Origin: Sophora flavescens | Taxonomy: Eukaryota; Streptophyta; Magnoliopsida; Fabales; Fabaceae | DNA length: 64,000 nt | Direction: 5' to 3' | Assembly: GCA_030762895.1 (NCBI GenBank) | Contig: CM061065.1 | Location: 74,103,676 to 74,167,675, forward strand | In this document: one piece after another, positions 47,547-57,544 of the stretch | Position numbering within the stretch: position 1 is the stretch's first letter | Layout of the letters: each line of letters opens with the position of its first letter | Translations under genes and position numbers: made by a program | Notes under the pieces: model-generated | What the model saw: only the letters and a program-made list of their open reading frames with translations | The model's database searches: none | Told to the model about the DNA's origin: nothing

Positions 47547-48146
47547 TGTAACACCCTGTTTTTCGTATGCTTCTTTATCAGTAAATACATGCTTTAATGT
47601 GTTTATTTTTTATAAAATCCAGAGGATGATTTTATTTAAAATAAAATCATTTTCTTGTGTTGTTTTACCGTATGAAGTCACAGTAAAATTTTCGGTTGAA
47701 AATCTCGATTGAAAACCTGATCTGGGTTCTCCTTTGCCAAGTACAAGTTTACTGAGCTAGAGACCAAATTTTAATTCGTGAACGAGACGGTTAGTGTTTT
47801 TATGATGTTTTTTGTGGGTTTGGAGTTTTTCGAAAAATCTTGTTCGGGGCCAAATCTTAGGGATTTCCCGGGAGAAATCGTCGGGAAATACGATCGGGGA
47901 AGTCATTTGATACGCAATGGAGCAGAGCATCAAGAGGATGAAGTGACATGAAGTGACTTGATGTGAAGGTTATGACACACCTCAAAAGGTGAATCATGAC
48001 TTTTCTTTTCAAAAATCTCAATTTTTCATCTTTTTCTCTCCAATCACATCACATCACCTTAACTCCTTATCCTCTCTACAAGCAACCCACCTTCTTTCTT
48101 CTCTTCTTTCTTCCTCTCCCAAAACCGTGACCCTCTCCTCTCACTC

Positions 48147-48155
48147 TCTATAAAC
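48147..48155 (+). promoter_or_regulatory. TATA box of element D LTR
   Basis: ctctataaacactcttc lies about 600 bp into the LTR, the same arrangement as ctctataaaaacacttc in the element A LTRs, so it is probably the conserved LTR promoter. Confidence 0.6.
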
Positions 48156-48594
48156 ACTCTTCATTTCCACACTTCATCACTTTCCTCCATTTCTCACATT
48201 TACACTTTACTACATTTCTTCTTCTTCTTCTCTCTTACAAAGTTTACATTTTTATCAAGCTTTTCTCTTAGAGTTCTTCATAAAAGTTGTTCATCTTGTT
48301 AAGGGTAATACTTCTATGTAGTTATTTTTCAAAGTTTCATCTTTTGTTTCAAAGTTTTATCATATGTCCTTTATGTGCTTTTAACTTCTAAAACCTCTCA
48401 AAAATGGTAGAAAACTCCTTTTGAGTTGAAACCACTTTCTATATTCTTGTATTTACTCATACTATCACATACTAAAAGGTTGTGTAAAACAATGTTTACT
48501 AACCTCTTCTTCCTAAGGAGGCCGAAACCATGTATATGGTTTAGGTGAATCTTGTTTCAACTTTTACATGTATGAGTTTGTATTTGAGTTTCAT

Positions 48595-49235
48595 TTCCAA
48601 GATGATCATGGGCCAACACTCCCTTATGTTAAAGGATGCTATGTCTAAGTGATTGGAAAGTTTAAAGATTTTTACCCTATTTTTATGTAAAGACCAAAAC
48701 CAATGAGTTTTAAGACAATGGTGTTTAAGTTTTGTTTTCCAAAATGATCATGGATTAAGACTCCTTGATATAGAAGGATGCTAAGTCCAAGAGATTGGAA
48801 AGTTTGAAGATTTCTAACCCCTATTTCTTGAAAAAGACCGAAACCTTAAATGGTTATGGCAAAGATGTTGAGTTTTGTTTTCCAAAGTGATCATGGATTA
48901 AAAAGCTCCTTATGTTAAAGGATGCTATGTCTAAGTGATTGGAAAGTATAAAATATTTTCTTGCTTTATTTTCCTATGATGGCCGAATGTAACATTTGAC
49001 TTAGAATGTGTTATTTTATTTTATTTTCCAAGATGATTATGGATTAAAGCTCCTTCATGTTAAAGGATGCTATGTCCAAAAGATTGGATGATTTAAAGAT
49101 CTCTAACATCACAAACTTGTTAAGGTCGAACCTAAGATTTCATGGTCTAAGACATTTGATTTTTCCATTTTCCAAAATGATCATGGTTTCAAGCTACTTA
49201 CTATGTATGGATGCTAACCTAAAGAGATTGGAAAG
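48595..49235 (+). repeat. Diverged tandem repeats in element D LTR
   Basis: Blocks of about 120-150 bp recur near 48595, 48735, 48880, 49028 and 49170. Each has a (T)CCAA(G/A)(A/G)TGAT(C/T)ATGG core, then AAGGATGCTA(A/T)GTC and a GATTGGAAAGTTTA-like block, followed by AT-rich filler and a GGCCGAA or similar motif. Confidence 0.75.
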
Positions 49236-50814
49236 TTTAGAAATTCCTAGCCTATTTACCTATGCTTGACCGAAACCCTAAGTCAAGTACTTAGTGGGAT
49301 TTTTAATTCAACTTTGTTAAAATATTGTTGTTTATGAACTTCTAGCACTCAAGGATTATAAATCCAATATTCGCATAAATTTCGGAAACCCCTAACCCTA
49401 GTTTATTGTATGAATCGAACCTATACCTTGTCGTTAGTGTTCTCGAGTTGATTTTTTTTAACTCATGATTTTATGTTGGTAACCTTAGACTTCCATCGCC
49501 GGAGAAGCGAGGATGTTCGTGAACCTTCTTTTCAAATCCAAAACTCTTAACTCCGACGTGAGGTAAGAGGGGATTTCCTAAAGATATTCAATAACTGAAT
49601 GCATGTGTGTATGTCTTTAACTGGATATTTATATGTTGATCGAGCTTACTTGGTTATCTAATGTACTTGAACTGTTATGCTATTATCTGATGTTGAACTA
49701 TGCTTGTTCTAAATGTTATAATGCATATCTGTGATGAACCTATTTCAACTGTGATATTAGCATTGAACTGAGAATATACACTACTGTTGATTGAAAGTTT
49801 GCTAAGCCAGACTTGTGTTTGTGCTCAACTGTTATAAGGATTAAAAACCTTAATAAGACTTGAAGATGAAAGGATTGGTGTTCTTTTCCAAAAGCTCATT
49901 AACATAAATTACTTGTTTTAAATGTTGAAATGATTTTGGTGAACTATTGTTATACAAGAGAGATATCCTTTTCGAACTATGTGTCTTCAAGTGAAAACTT
50001 TCAAGATTATTTGGAAATATCCTATTGGGGATTTTCAAATATAAAAGTATTTCCAAGATGCTTTATAAAATATTGGGGATTTTCGAAATCGAGGACAATG
50101 CATTCTGATTTCGTTGTTGTGGGCTATTGTCCTTATCATGTTAAGTTCAAAACATGAATAAAAGCATAAGTGATTTATATGACCACAACCCTTGACTGCG
50201 GCATCGGTCTCGGGCGTTGTGATTGAGCATTCATACTGTGTGTCCTATGTTTCTAAGTTTTCAAGTGATGGGGAAATGATGATTAAGTCGTTAACTTTGA
50301 GTTGCGATAGTGAAAAAGAATGAACACAAAGAAAACCTTTTGAATAAAATATTTTCTCATGTGCATTTCCCCAGGCATATGTGCTTTCTTACATATCAGA
50401 TACAAGGTGGTATCTTGGAGTCAGTCTATGTGACCGGTTCAAAGGTACATGCGACGTTGTTCGTCCTGAGACCTTAAATGCATGAGGGTATGGAGGCAAC
50501 TTCCCAATGGGCTAGAGATTGACTAACTCTAATTCTTCTCCAGTGGAAAACGGTGTTGATATCTCATGAGATTAAGTTAGAGCCTGATATTGGAGTGCCA
50601 TGCATATTTTCAAAGATTGACTGTGCGGGTTTGAGACCCTTTGATATAACACTGTTATGTTATGTATATGCATGATTTAACTGCTTATATGATTATGTGA
50701 TGTATGTATCATGTATATGGTTGTTGTGGGATATATCTTATGACGGTATCTCACTCTTGCACATTTGTACGTTCTTTTCTTTTCTTTATGTATCGGGTAT
50801 GTGCGTGCCTTTAG

Positions 50815-51300
50815 ATGGATCCGAACGTTCCCTTGGCACAGTCGAGCCCGAGGAGCGAAGTGTTTGATCATGCTGGGACGGCATGGAACTGGACTATACA
50901 TGAGGGTACGATGACTGCGACGTATCGAGGACCAGTCACGACTATCGAGGCGAATGCTAACAGAGTGCCCGTACGAAGGACTCATGCCGTCGAGATGAGG
51001 ACTGCGGCGCTTCCACCTCCATGGTACTACCTTCATACGCTACAAGTCATCGGTCTCCTTCATGAGCATTTTGATCCAGTTGAACCACTTGTGGAGGATC
51101 CAGTGGAGGAGGATCCTGAGGAAGAACCTCTTGAGCTGATAGAGGTCGAGGACGAGGACGAGGAGGAGCCAGAGTACCATCCGCAGGATCCCGGAGATGA
51201 CGTCCCTATCGACGATGGCGGTGACGTTATCGATCCGGCATTTGATGTATCGTCTGGGGGTAGCATCTGTGGTCACTCTGCATTCAGGAGGCATTGGTAG
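50815..51300 (+). CDS. Acidic 161-codon ORF inside the element D LTR, function unknown
   Basis: Begins MDPNVPLAQSSPRSEVFDHA and has a basic-neutral first half (VTTIEANANRVPVRRTHAVE, LPPPWYYLHTLQVIG). A strongly acidic run follows (about residues 85-125, mostly E and D with P and V), and it ends GGSICGHSAFRRHW. No domain is recognised. G+C content is clearly higher than in the flanking LTR, and codons such as GAG/GAC dominate. Tekay-type LTRs sometimes contain conserved short ORFs, so it may be a real LTR-encoded peptide, or just a GC-rich frame. It lies on the same strand as the element, downstream of its TATA box. Confidence 0.35.
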   Translation: MDPNVPLAQSSPRSEVFDHAGTAWNWTIHEGTMTATYRGPVTTIEANANRVPVRRTHAVEMRTAALPPPWYYLHTLQVIGLLHEHFDPVEPLVEDPVEEDPEEEPLELIEVEDEDEEEPEYHPQDPGDDVPIDDGGDVIDPAFDVSSGGSICGHSAFRRHW

Positions 51301-51700
51301 ATCATTCATCGGCTTTTGGAGTTGTCCCGATAGCCCCTAGGCTTTTAGAGCCATCTTTTGAGTCTTGTACCCAGTTCCCTATCCCCGGTTTGATGTTTCA
51401 TTTTACCTGTCTCTTCGGTAGCTGTTTTAGAGTATGTTGGCCGGTTCGACAAGGCCTGTTTTGTAATCAAACCTAAGATCCCAAGTGGGACGGTTATATT
51501 TACATGTATGATGTTTATTTTCATGTCCGAGTGTTCATCACCTTTTCTTAACTTCTTTTAACAAAAAAAAAAAATTGAGTACCCTTTTCCAGTAACTCTA
51601 TATAAAAGATTATTTTTTTCGGAAGCGACCAGCATTTTAAATAGGTTTCTTTTCTGCAACGGGTAACCATGTGATGCCGGGTTTTAGGGTGTCGTACTCA

Positions 51701-52267
51701 TCATATCCTTTATTATTGTGATAGACAATTATTATCCAAATCCAAATAGATTTGGATCTAATCTTTATCACTGCCACTTGAATTTTTAATCATAATAATC
51801 CAAATCCAATTTGAATTGGAGTTCAAAACCATCATGTGGGCTCCCTGTATATTACTTCACGTGACTCTGGCTGCAAGCAGATTTTAATATTAAGGGGGTG
51901 AAAGTTGTCTCGCGAGGCTAGACAGAATGCTCTTAGATTACCTGTGTCTGGCTTGCGGGGCGACCACTGTCTCGCGGGGCGACCACTGTCTCGCGGGGCG
52001 AGACCATGAAATTCTTCTTTTAGTTTGTTTCTTCAATTCTCCAAGTTCTCTTGAGCTTCACTTTTAACCTGAAAATACAAAATAGCATTGAATGATTTAT
52101 TTGACTCAAAATTAACTAAAATATCCTAAAAACTACTTACGAGACTCAAAATGTTCCTTGAGGACAATTAAATCCAAATTTGGGTGAAAACGAGATTAAA
52201 CTCGAATAATTAGCACAAAAACCATGGCCTTACTAGTTATAAAACTAGATAAGCCAGAGGCTTATCA
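51701..52267 (-). mobile_element. Element C 5' LTR (minus sense), outer part
   Basis: Parallels about 28055-28613 of the other LTR and ends GAGGCTTATCA at 52267, followed by TSD ctgta. The GC-rich motif block at 51905-52005 has one extra copy of a GGGGCGACCACTGTCTCGCG unit compared with the left LTR. Confidence 0.88.
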
Positions 52268-52272
52268 CTGTA

Positions 52273-52676
52273 CCTGACAAATAATTTTCTTATTTCCAAA
52301 AATCATTTTCAGTAAAAAAAAACTTATTCCTTTTAATGCAAGTTATGAAAATTGATTTTCTTCATGCATCTTTTTAGTTGAGCTATTTTATGACTAAGAG
52401 ATTTCTTTCTCTTACAAATCATCTAAGACTTAAATCGAAAATTCTCCTTTAAGCTTGGTCTTGATTATCCTTTGATCTTTGACTTTGCTCTTTTGATTTC
52501 TACATGCAACTCCTTGATTCCTTCAAGTTCTTCCTTGAATATTTTCCTTGAATTTGCTTAATGAACTTGTTGATCACTGCTTGATACCTGTATTTGCAAT
52601 TTGACACTAAAACACTTGCACACACATTAAATTGTATTTGTCATATATCAAAATATCAAAGTCATTGAGTCTTACA
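52273..52676 (-). mobile_element. Element B 5' LTR (minus sense), part after element C
   Basis: Parallels 22687-23089 and ends gagtcttaca at 52676, followed by the TTCTC TSD. Confidence 0.9.
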
Positions 52677-52710
52677 TTCTCCCCTCAATTTCGTGCTCTC
52701 TCAATATCTC

Positions 52711-52722
52711 CTCTATAAAAAC
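52711..52722 (+). promoter_or_regulatory. TATA box of element A 5' LTR
   Basis: ctctataaaaac is conserved at 58133-58144 in the 3' LTR. Element B is inserted about 36 bp upstream, separating this box from upstream LTR sequence. Confidence 0.6.
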
Positions 52723-54489
52723 ACTTCATCTTCTTCATTTCCTCACTTCCTTTTTCATAAACACATAAATTCCATTTTTGAAGCTTCAAAAGCTTCAAGT
52801 GCTTTCAAGTGAAAACTTGGCAAGATCATCGTCAATCCTTCTACTTTCTCATCTTAGGTAACATAATCATCTCCTTTCTTTTCCAAGCTTTTGTACTTCA
52901 TTTTCATGGTTTTTCATTTCTAGATCTAGAACTTTAAAAATTCATAGAAAATTGTAGAAAAATCCTTAAAATGTGAAACTAATTTCTATCATCTAGTTAT
53001 GATCTCTACTCTCATTATCCAAGAGCTTTTGATCAAAAACATTTTCCTTCATATAAAACTCTAGTTGGTCGAATCTAGAGAAAAAAATGGGTATGATGTT
53101 TTTGTGTCTTTTCTAAATTTTAACACTTGGTTCATACTCTTTAATACCTTTATGATCTTAATCTAGAAGCTTAACTTCAACAAAGTTTTCTATCCTAAAT
53201 TCAATGTATGGGTCGAACCTATGTAAGAAAGAGGAGTTGATGTTTTGTTGTTGTTTTTGAAAGTTAATGCTTGATTTGAACTCTCTAATACTTGTATTGT
53301 CTAAATCCAAGAGCTTGAATTCAACAAAGTTTTCTAACCTAATTTTTTACACAGGGCCGAAACCCTAATATAAAAGGGGTGAAAGGTTTTTGATTGATTT
53401 GTGAAATCTAATGATTGATTCATACTCTTTAATACTCTAAGATCATTGATCTAAGAAATTGTGTTGTTTTGAAAAACCTAGCCTATTTTGTAATACAAGG
53501 CTGAAACCTACCCTAAGTGGTTGGATAATTTTTATTCCATATTTTCAAGTTATAGCAATTTATCTAAGTTACCTATAACCTAAGTGATAAGTATCCAAAG
53601 GTTTATGTTGAGAAAATAATCCTAACTCTAATTTGAATTAAATGGCCAAACCTAGCGTAAAGAGAACATAGATGAGTTTGTTTGATTTATTGGTTATTAT
53701 GTTGATTGGTTGAAGGTGGAGTTAGTACTTTGTGGTAAGACAACTAGGAGCTTCGAGTTCGGGAGTTCGGTGATAACCCAGGTGGGGGAAAGAATCAACC
53801 AAATGCCGGAAATCGATAAGTTGTAGATTATACAATAATTGTGTAGGCCGACCTAAACCCTACTAGAGATCGAGTAATCGACAATATCAAAATCACATTG
53901 GAAACCTTTTTTTCAAAACCAATGGTGATTCGGGGATTGTAGGTTTATCGATGTTAGGATTGATTTTTATGATATTGAGGATGCATGATTTTATTATTTA
54001 TTGATTTGATTGTGATGTTTTGCTTTTGATGTTTGAATATTTATGTACTTGAGGATGTTTGTTGTCTGTCATGGCCTTGAAGGTTTTCAGGGCCAGGCCG
54101 TGACAGAGTCTGACTTTGTTACTTACTTTATTTGATTATTATGGGTTGGTTGTGATATTTTATGATGTTTGGTAGTTTTGTCGATATTATGTGTTATGCA
54201 TGATGTGCCTAGTTTATTATTATGTTTAGTGAATTTTAAGCAAAGATATTTAAGTTGTTCGAGAGATAATTGTTTGTTTGGGTGTGATTATCATAGTGGT
54301 TTAGAGGTGCCTAGCCTAAATGAATTATTTTAAAGAGGTGTGGTGACATAGAGTATGAGTTGAGGCTTTGATGAAAGGTTAAGGCACTAAGACGTTGTTA
54401 AAATGGGTTGGTGAGATTCATGTGTTGGTATTGTTATTCACGATAGTGTGTTGGGAACACACGAGGTCAGTGTATCCAATCATGGATAC

Positions 54490-54800
54490 AGTATGCACGG
54501 GTCAGTTCTCTGAAGGGAATGGGTAACTACTGTGATACCCTTATAGTTCTGGGGTGAGTTGTCCCATATCCTAACGGGAATGAGGATACTTTTGTATTGT
54601 GCAGCTATTCTCTAGCGGGAATGAGGGAATAGTGTCATCCTTTGAATAAGCATCCTAACGGGAACGAGGGTGTGTCACATTCACTAGATGAACACCTTAA
54701 CGGGAATGGGGGTGGAACACCTTAACGGGAATATGGGTGGAACACCCTAACGGGAATGGAGGTGTGTACTAGGTGGAACATCCTAACGGGAATGAGGGTG
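54490..54800 (+). repeat. Minisatellite in element A 5' LTR
   Basis: About eight irregular copies of a 24-40 bp unit with the core CCTAACGGGAATGAGGGTG. The corresponding array in the 3' LTR is 59930-60240. Confidence 0.85.
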
Positions 54801-55477
54801 TGCCCCGATGCAAACGAGGGATGGTGACAGGATTGGTAGTGGCCATGTTAACGTAAAGAAATGGTGGCAGGATTAGAGGTTACGTTAAAATAAAGTGTTA
54901 GATGGCCTGAGAGTAAGGGTAGAGGAAGATATCGTAATTTGAGGATGATTTTTAGTTATGGGTGATGTTATGTTTGTAACAATTACTGTCTAATTTACTA
55001 AGACTCTTTTCCCCTTTTTATAATAGAATTGTTTCTTATCCTCTGTACTCTTTCTGTATGTTTTATTTTATCTTTTATGGGATCGTGCTTGAAGACTTTG
55101 TGTCTGAGCTGAACGAGGAAGAATTGGATGGAACTCCCTATGAACCGGAAGTCGAAGGTCGAGTGGTGACCCATGGTGATTAGGTCTAAGCAGTAAATGG
55201 CCAGTGCGTCTTGCGAGACGTTTTTAATATTTTTCACTGTTTAACATTTTGTCTAAGTATATGCCTGTGAGGGATCTTACTGATAGGATATCCTCAACAG
55301 TATTTTGTGATATGCATAATATACTTATATTGTGATATGCTATTCTATATGAAGTTGTATACTTTATAAGTTAAGTTTTTAGTTTTTTTTACGTGTTTTC
55401 ATATTAAGCGCTCGAGTAAGAAAGTAGTTAATTAAGTTTTAGTCTAATAGATCACCGGGGCACATCGGGGTGTCTCA

Positions 55478-55493
55478 TTTGGTATCAGAGCAG
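55478..55493 (+). other. Primer-binding site of element A
   Basis: tttggtatcagagcag follows the LTR end directly. TGGTATCAGAGC is complementary to the 3' end of plant initiator Met-tRNA. Confidence 0.88.
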
Positions 55494-55737
55494 TTTGGTT
55501 CTAAAACAAACTGTGGGTTATGTCCGATCAGAATCAGGGACTGCAAGGTTTAGGATGTTGTTACTGGCCGTGTCTAGTTGAATCCACATCGGATTTTGAC
55601 TATGCTTAGAAGTTGGGTAGTGTGTCCGAATCTGATGCGATAAGTTAATATTAGTATGGCATATGGTATTTATATACTTTTCTATGTAGTATTATATGTC
55701 ATACTAATGAGAGTGGATGATTTCTTTTAACAGAATC

Positions 55738-57016
55738 ATGGCTCATGTAAGAGGACGTCCAAGTAATAGTGGTGACGGAACTCCAGAAAGGATTATTGGA
55801 GCTATCAATGGTAATGTTGATAATGCTGATAATGGAGGAGGATCATCTACAACTCCAAATACCATGGAAACAATAGCTGTTGCTATGCTATTGCAAACCC
55901 AACAGAATGCTGAGATGCTGCAGATGAATAGAGAGCAGCTAGAAATAAAGAATCAGAGAAGGGCTCTAGCAGCTGAAGAGGCCGGATTGACTAATTTTAT
56001 GAACGGAAATCCACCTCAATTCAGAGGAGACTATGACCTAGAGAAGGCTGAATGGTGGATACAAGAGATTGAGAAGATATTTGCTGTTGTGCACTGCAGC
56101 AAGGAGAGGAAAGTGACCTATGTTGCCTTCATGCTAACTGAAGGAGTAGAATTATGGTGGAAAGGAAAGAAAAGGCTATTGGAAGCCGCAGGCAGAAATA
56201 TTACCTGCCAGCTTTTTATCGACTGCTTTTTCGAGAAGTATTTTTCGCGTCTAGTTAGACGTGAGAATGAAAAGGAATTCACAAACCTCAAACAAGGCAA
56301 CATGTCTGCTGGTGGGTATGCATCACGTTTTGAGGCCTTCATCAAGTTCTCGGAATTCTATTAAAGGTTTCCAAGTGAAGACTGGCAGTGTAGAAGATTT
56401 GAGGAAGGACTTAGGGACGAGCTTCAATGGGTTGTAGTGTCTCTCGACATTCAGCATTTCCCGAAACTAGTCGAGAGATGCAATGCCATTGAAAGTATAG
56501 ATCTGAGGATGGCCAATGAGCATAAACGATTAAGGAGTGGAGGCCCTATTCGATCGTATACTCAAAGGAGAGTATATAGTGGTTCTCAGAGGAGACGGGA
56601 ACCATATACTAGACCAGTGCAGACAGCTGCACCAGTATCAGTTCCTATAGCACCAGTGGGTCAAACAGGTCAACAGCAGCAGAAAGGCTTAGCTTGTTTC
56701 AGATGCAGGGGGGCACATTATGTGAGAGATTGTTGAGAGATGTGTGTTTGTTACATATGTGGTTAACCAGATCACTTGGCTCATGATTGTAGGTAGCGGG
56801 ATATGCAACAGCCTGTAGCTGCCGGCAGAGGAACTAATGTGCCAAGAGGTGGAGCTGGAAGAGGAGTCCAAGCAGCCGGACCACGAGTGGCTAGACCTCA
56901 AGCCACTGGAAGGGTGTTCACCGTGAGGGGAGATGAGTCCCCTCAACCTGTGAATCTTATACAAGGTATGTATTGGATATTTGGTAGATCTTGTTTGTTT
57001 ATCTACGTGGCATGTT
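55738..57016 (+). pseudogene. Gypsy gag (element A) with in-frame stops only
   Basis: One reading frame from ATG at 55738 (MAHVRGRPSNSGDG). The Retrotrans_gag region spans about residues 80-210 (FMNGNPPQFRGDYDLEKAEW, VELWWKGKKRLLEAAG, FEKYFSRLVRRENEKEF) and continues FPSEDWQCRRFEEGLRDEL. A Gln/Pro-rich linker and two CCHC knuckles follow (CFRCRGAHYVRDC and CYICG-PDHLAHDC). Stops occur at 56362-56364 (TAA), 56734-56736 (TGA), just after CYICG (TAA) and after HDCR (TAG). No frameshift was noticed. Each stop can be explained by C-to-T change in CAA, CAG or CGA. Gag would form the particle shell. Here it is inactive, and no pol follows. The last part (AGRGVQAAGPRVARPQATGR, VRGDE) is also the remnant kept in element E. 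Confidence 0.88.
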
Positions 57017-57530
57017 AGACAAGAAGCTTACTAGAAGGATTAGTTCTTGGGGATGAGGTGTAGTGAGCAATTGGTTATTGAAAGAATGGGTTATTAAGAG
57101 AATTCATGTTAAGTACTTGCTATAATCTGGAATCGTGGAATACACTCTAAGGAACTAAGATTGTGATTAGGTATATGGAGTAGGCAGTAATTGTGGTATT
57201 GATCTTGGTGCTAAATGTAAGAGTCAGATGTTGTAATTGAGTTTTCTAGTTGACCAGTATTAAGAAGAGAGAAAGGAGTAAGTTTGGATTATGCCCTTCA
57301 AGGCGATAGATTTAGATAAAAAAAGTTAATGGACAATAAACAGAAAGTAGTGGTGGATACGTTCGAGGATAAATAGCATGTTATAAGAATGAATTCTGTT
57401 ACAAAGTTATCGCTGTAAATTAAGGGAAGAGAACGACGAAAAATACGAGGGATGATCTTTAGATTAAGAAGCATTGGTAAGATGTTACTTGGTTTTGAGT
57501 TAAGAAATTCCGAGGACGAAATTTTCTTTT
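57017..57530 (+). other. Element A internal region downstream of gag, no gene seen
   Basis: About 500 bp between the gag frame and the polypurine tract with no protease, RT or integrase motif. A cgaggacgaaattttctttt block near the end resembles the 3' untranslated segment of element D (cgaggacgaaattcttttta). Confidence 0.6.
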
Positions 57531-57544
57531 AAGAGGAGTAGTAA
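57531..57544 (+). other. Polypurine tract of element A
   Basis: aagaggagtagtaa directly before the LTR start at 57545. Confidence 0.8.

Larger units (their letters stand above)
37472..51700 (+). mobile_element. Element D: 5'-truncated Tekay-like chromovirus, split by a Pack-CACTA
   Basis: The element retains the pol C-terminal part (37472-37719, 46216-47515), a polypurine tract and a 3' LTR of about 4.15 kb (47547 to about 51700). The 5' LTR, gag, protease and RT are missing together with about 1 kb of the host LTR, which suggests one deletion across the left boundary. TGTAACACCC LTR edges, a ~4-kb LTR and a C-terminal chromodomain fit Tekay-clade chromoviruses. Confidence 0.85.
47547..51700 (+). 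mobile_element. Element D 3' LTR (about 4.15 kb)
   Basis: Starts TGTAACACCCTG. The end lies near 51700 (gggtgtcgtactca), where sequence matching the element C LTR resumes. It has a TATA box at 48147-48155 and three to five diverged copies of a block with TCCAAGATGATCATGG and TTAAAGGATGCTATGTC between about 48600 and 49230. A 161-codon acidic ORF lies at 50815-51300. No partner LTR exists in the window. Confidence 0.8.
26741..52267 (-). mobile_element. Element C: large non-autonomous LTR retrotransposon (LARD-like, Tat/Athila-type primer site)
   Basis: TSD CTGTA at 26736-26740 and 52268-52272. LTR edges are TGATAGGCTCCGG and GAGGCTTATCA. Left LTR is 26741-28613. The right LTR (37151-37471 plus about 51701-52267) is split by element D and lacks about 1 kb. 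Next to 37150 the minus strand reads TGGCACCGTTTTTGGGGA, resembling the TGGCGCCGTTGCCGGGGA primer region of Tat/Athila gypsy elements, so C is minus-oriented. The internal region (28614-30097, 36141-37150) encodes one unrecognised ORF and no pol. Confidence 0.88.
21525..52676 (-). mobile_element. Element B: gag-bearing Ty1-copia (SIRE/Tork-like) element, minus strand, split by element C
   Basis: The 5-bp TSD TTCTC flanks it (21520-21524, 52677-52681). One LTR is 21525-23089 (1,565 bp). The other is 25577-26740 plus 52273-52676 (1,568 bp), split by element C. In minus sense the LTR starts TGTAAGACTC and ends AAAACAACA. The internal part (23090-25576) is only 2.5 kb: primer site, intact gag, traces of a zinc knuckle and the tail of RNase H. 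Protease, integrase and most RT are deleted. It inserted about 36 bp upstream of the TATA box of the A LTR. Confidence 0.92.
52677..55477 (+). mobile_element. Element A 5' LTR, right part
   Basis: Begins with the TSD copy ttctc, and new LTR sequence runs from 52682. It ends GGGGTGTCTCA at 55477. TATA box ctctataaaaac at 52711-52722. A hairpin of 12-bp arms (TCTGTCATGGCC / GGCCGTGACAGA) is at 54065-54107. A minisatellite of CCTAACGGGAATGAGGGTG-like units is at 54490-54800. The frame at 54998-55237 is not a gene. Confidence 0.9.

Noticed and set aside
51060..51266. Ser/Gly-rich minus-strand frame
   Set aside because: Antisense shadow of the acidic plus-strand ORF. Composition results from GAG/GAC codons read backwards.
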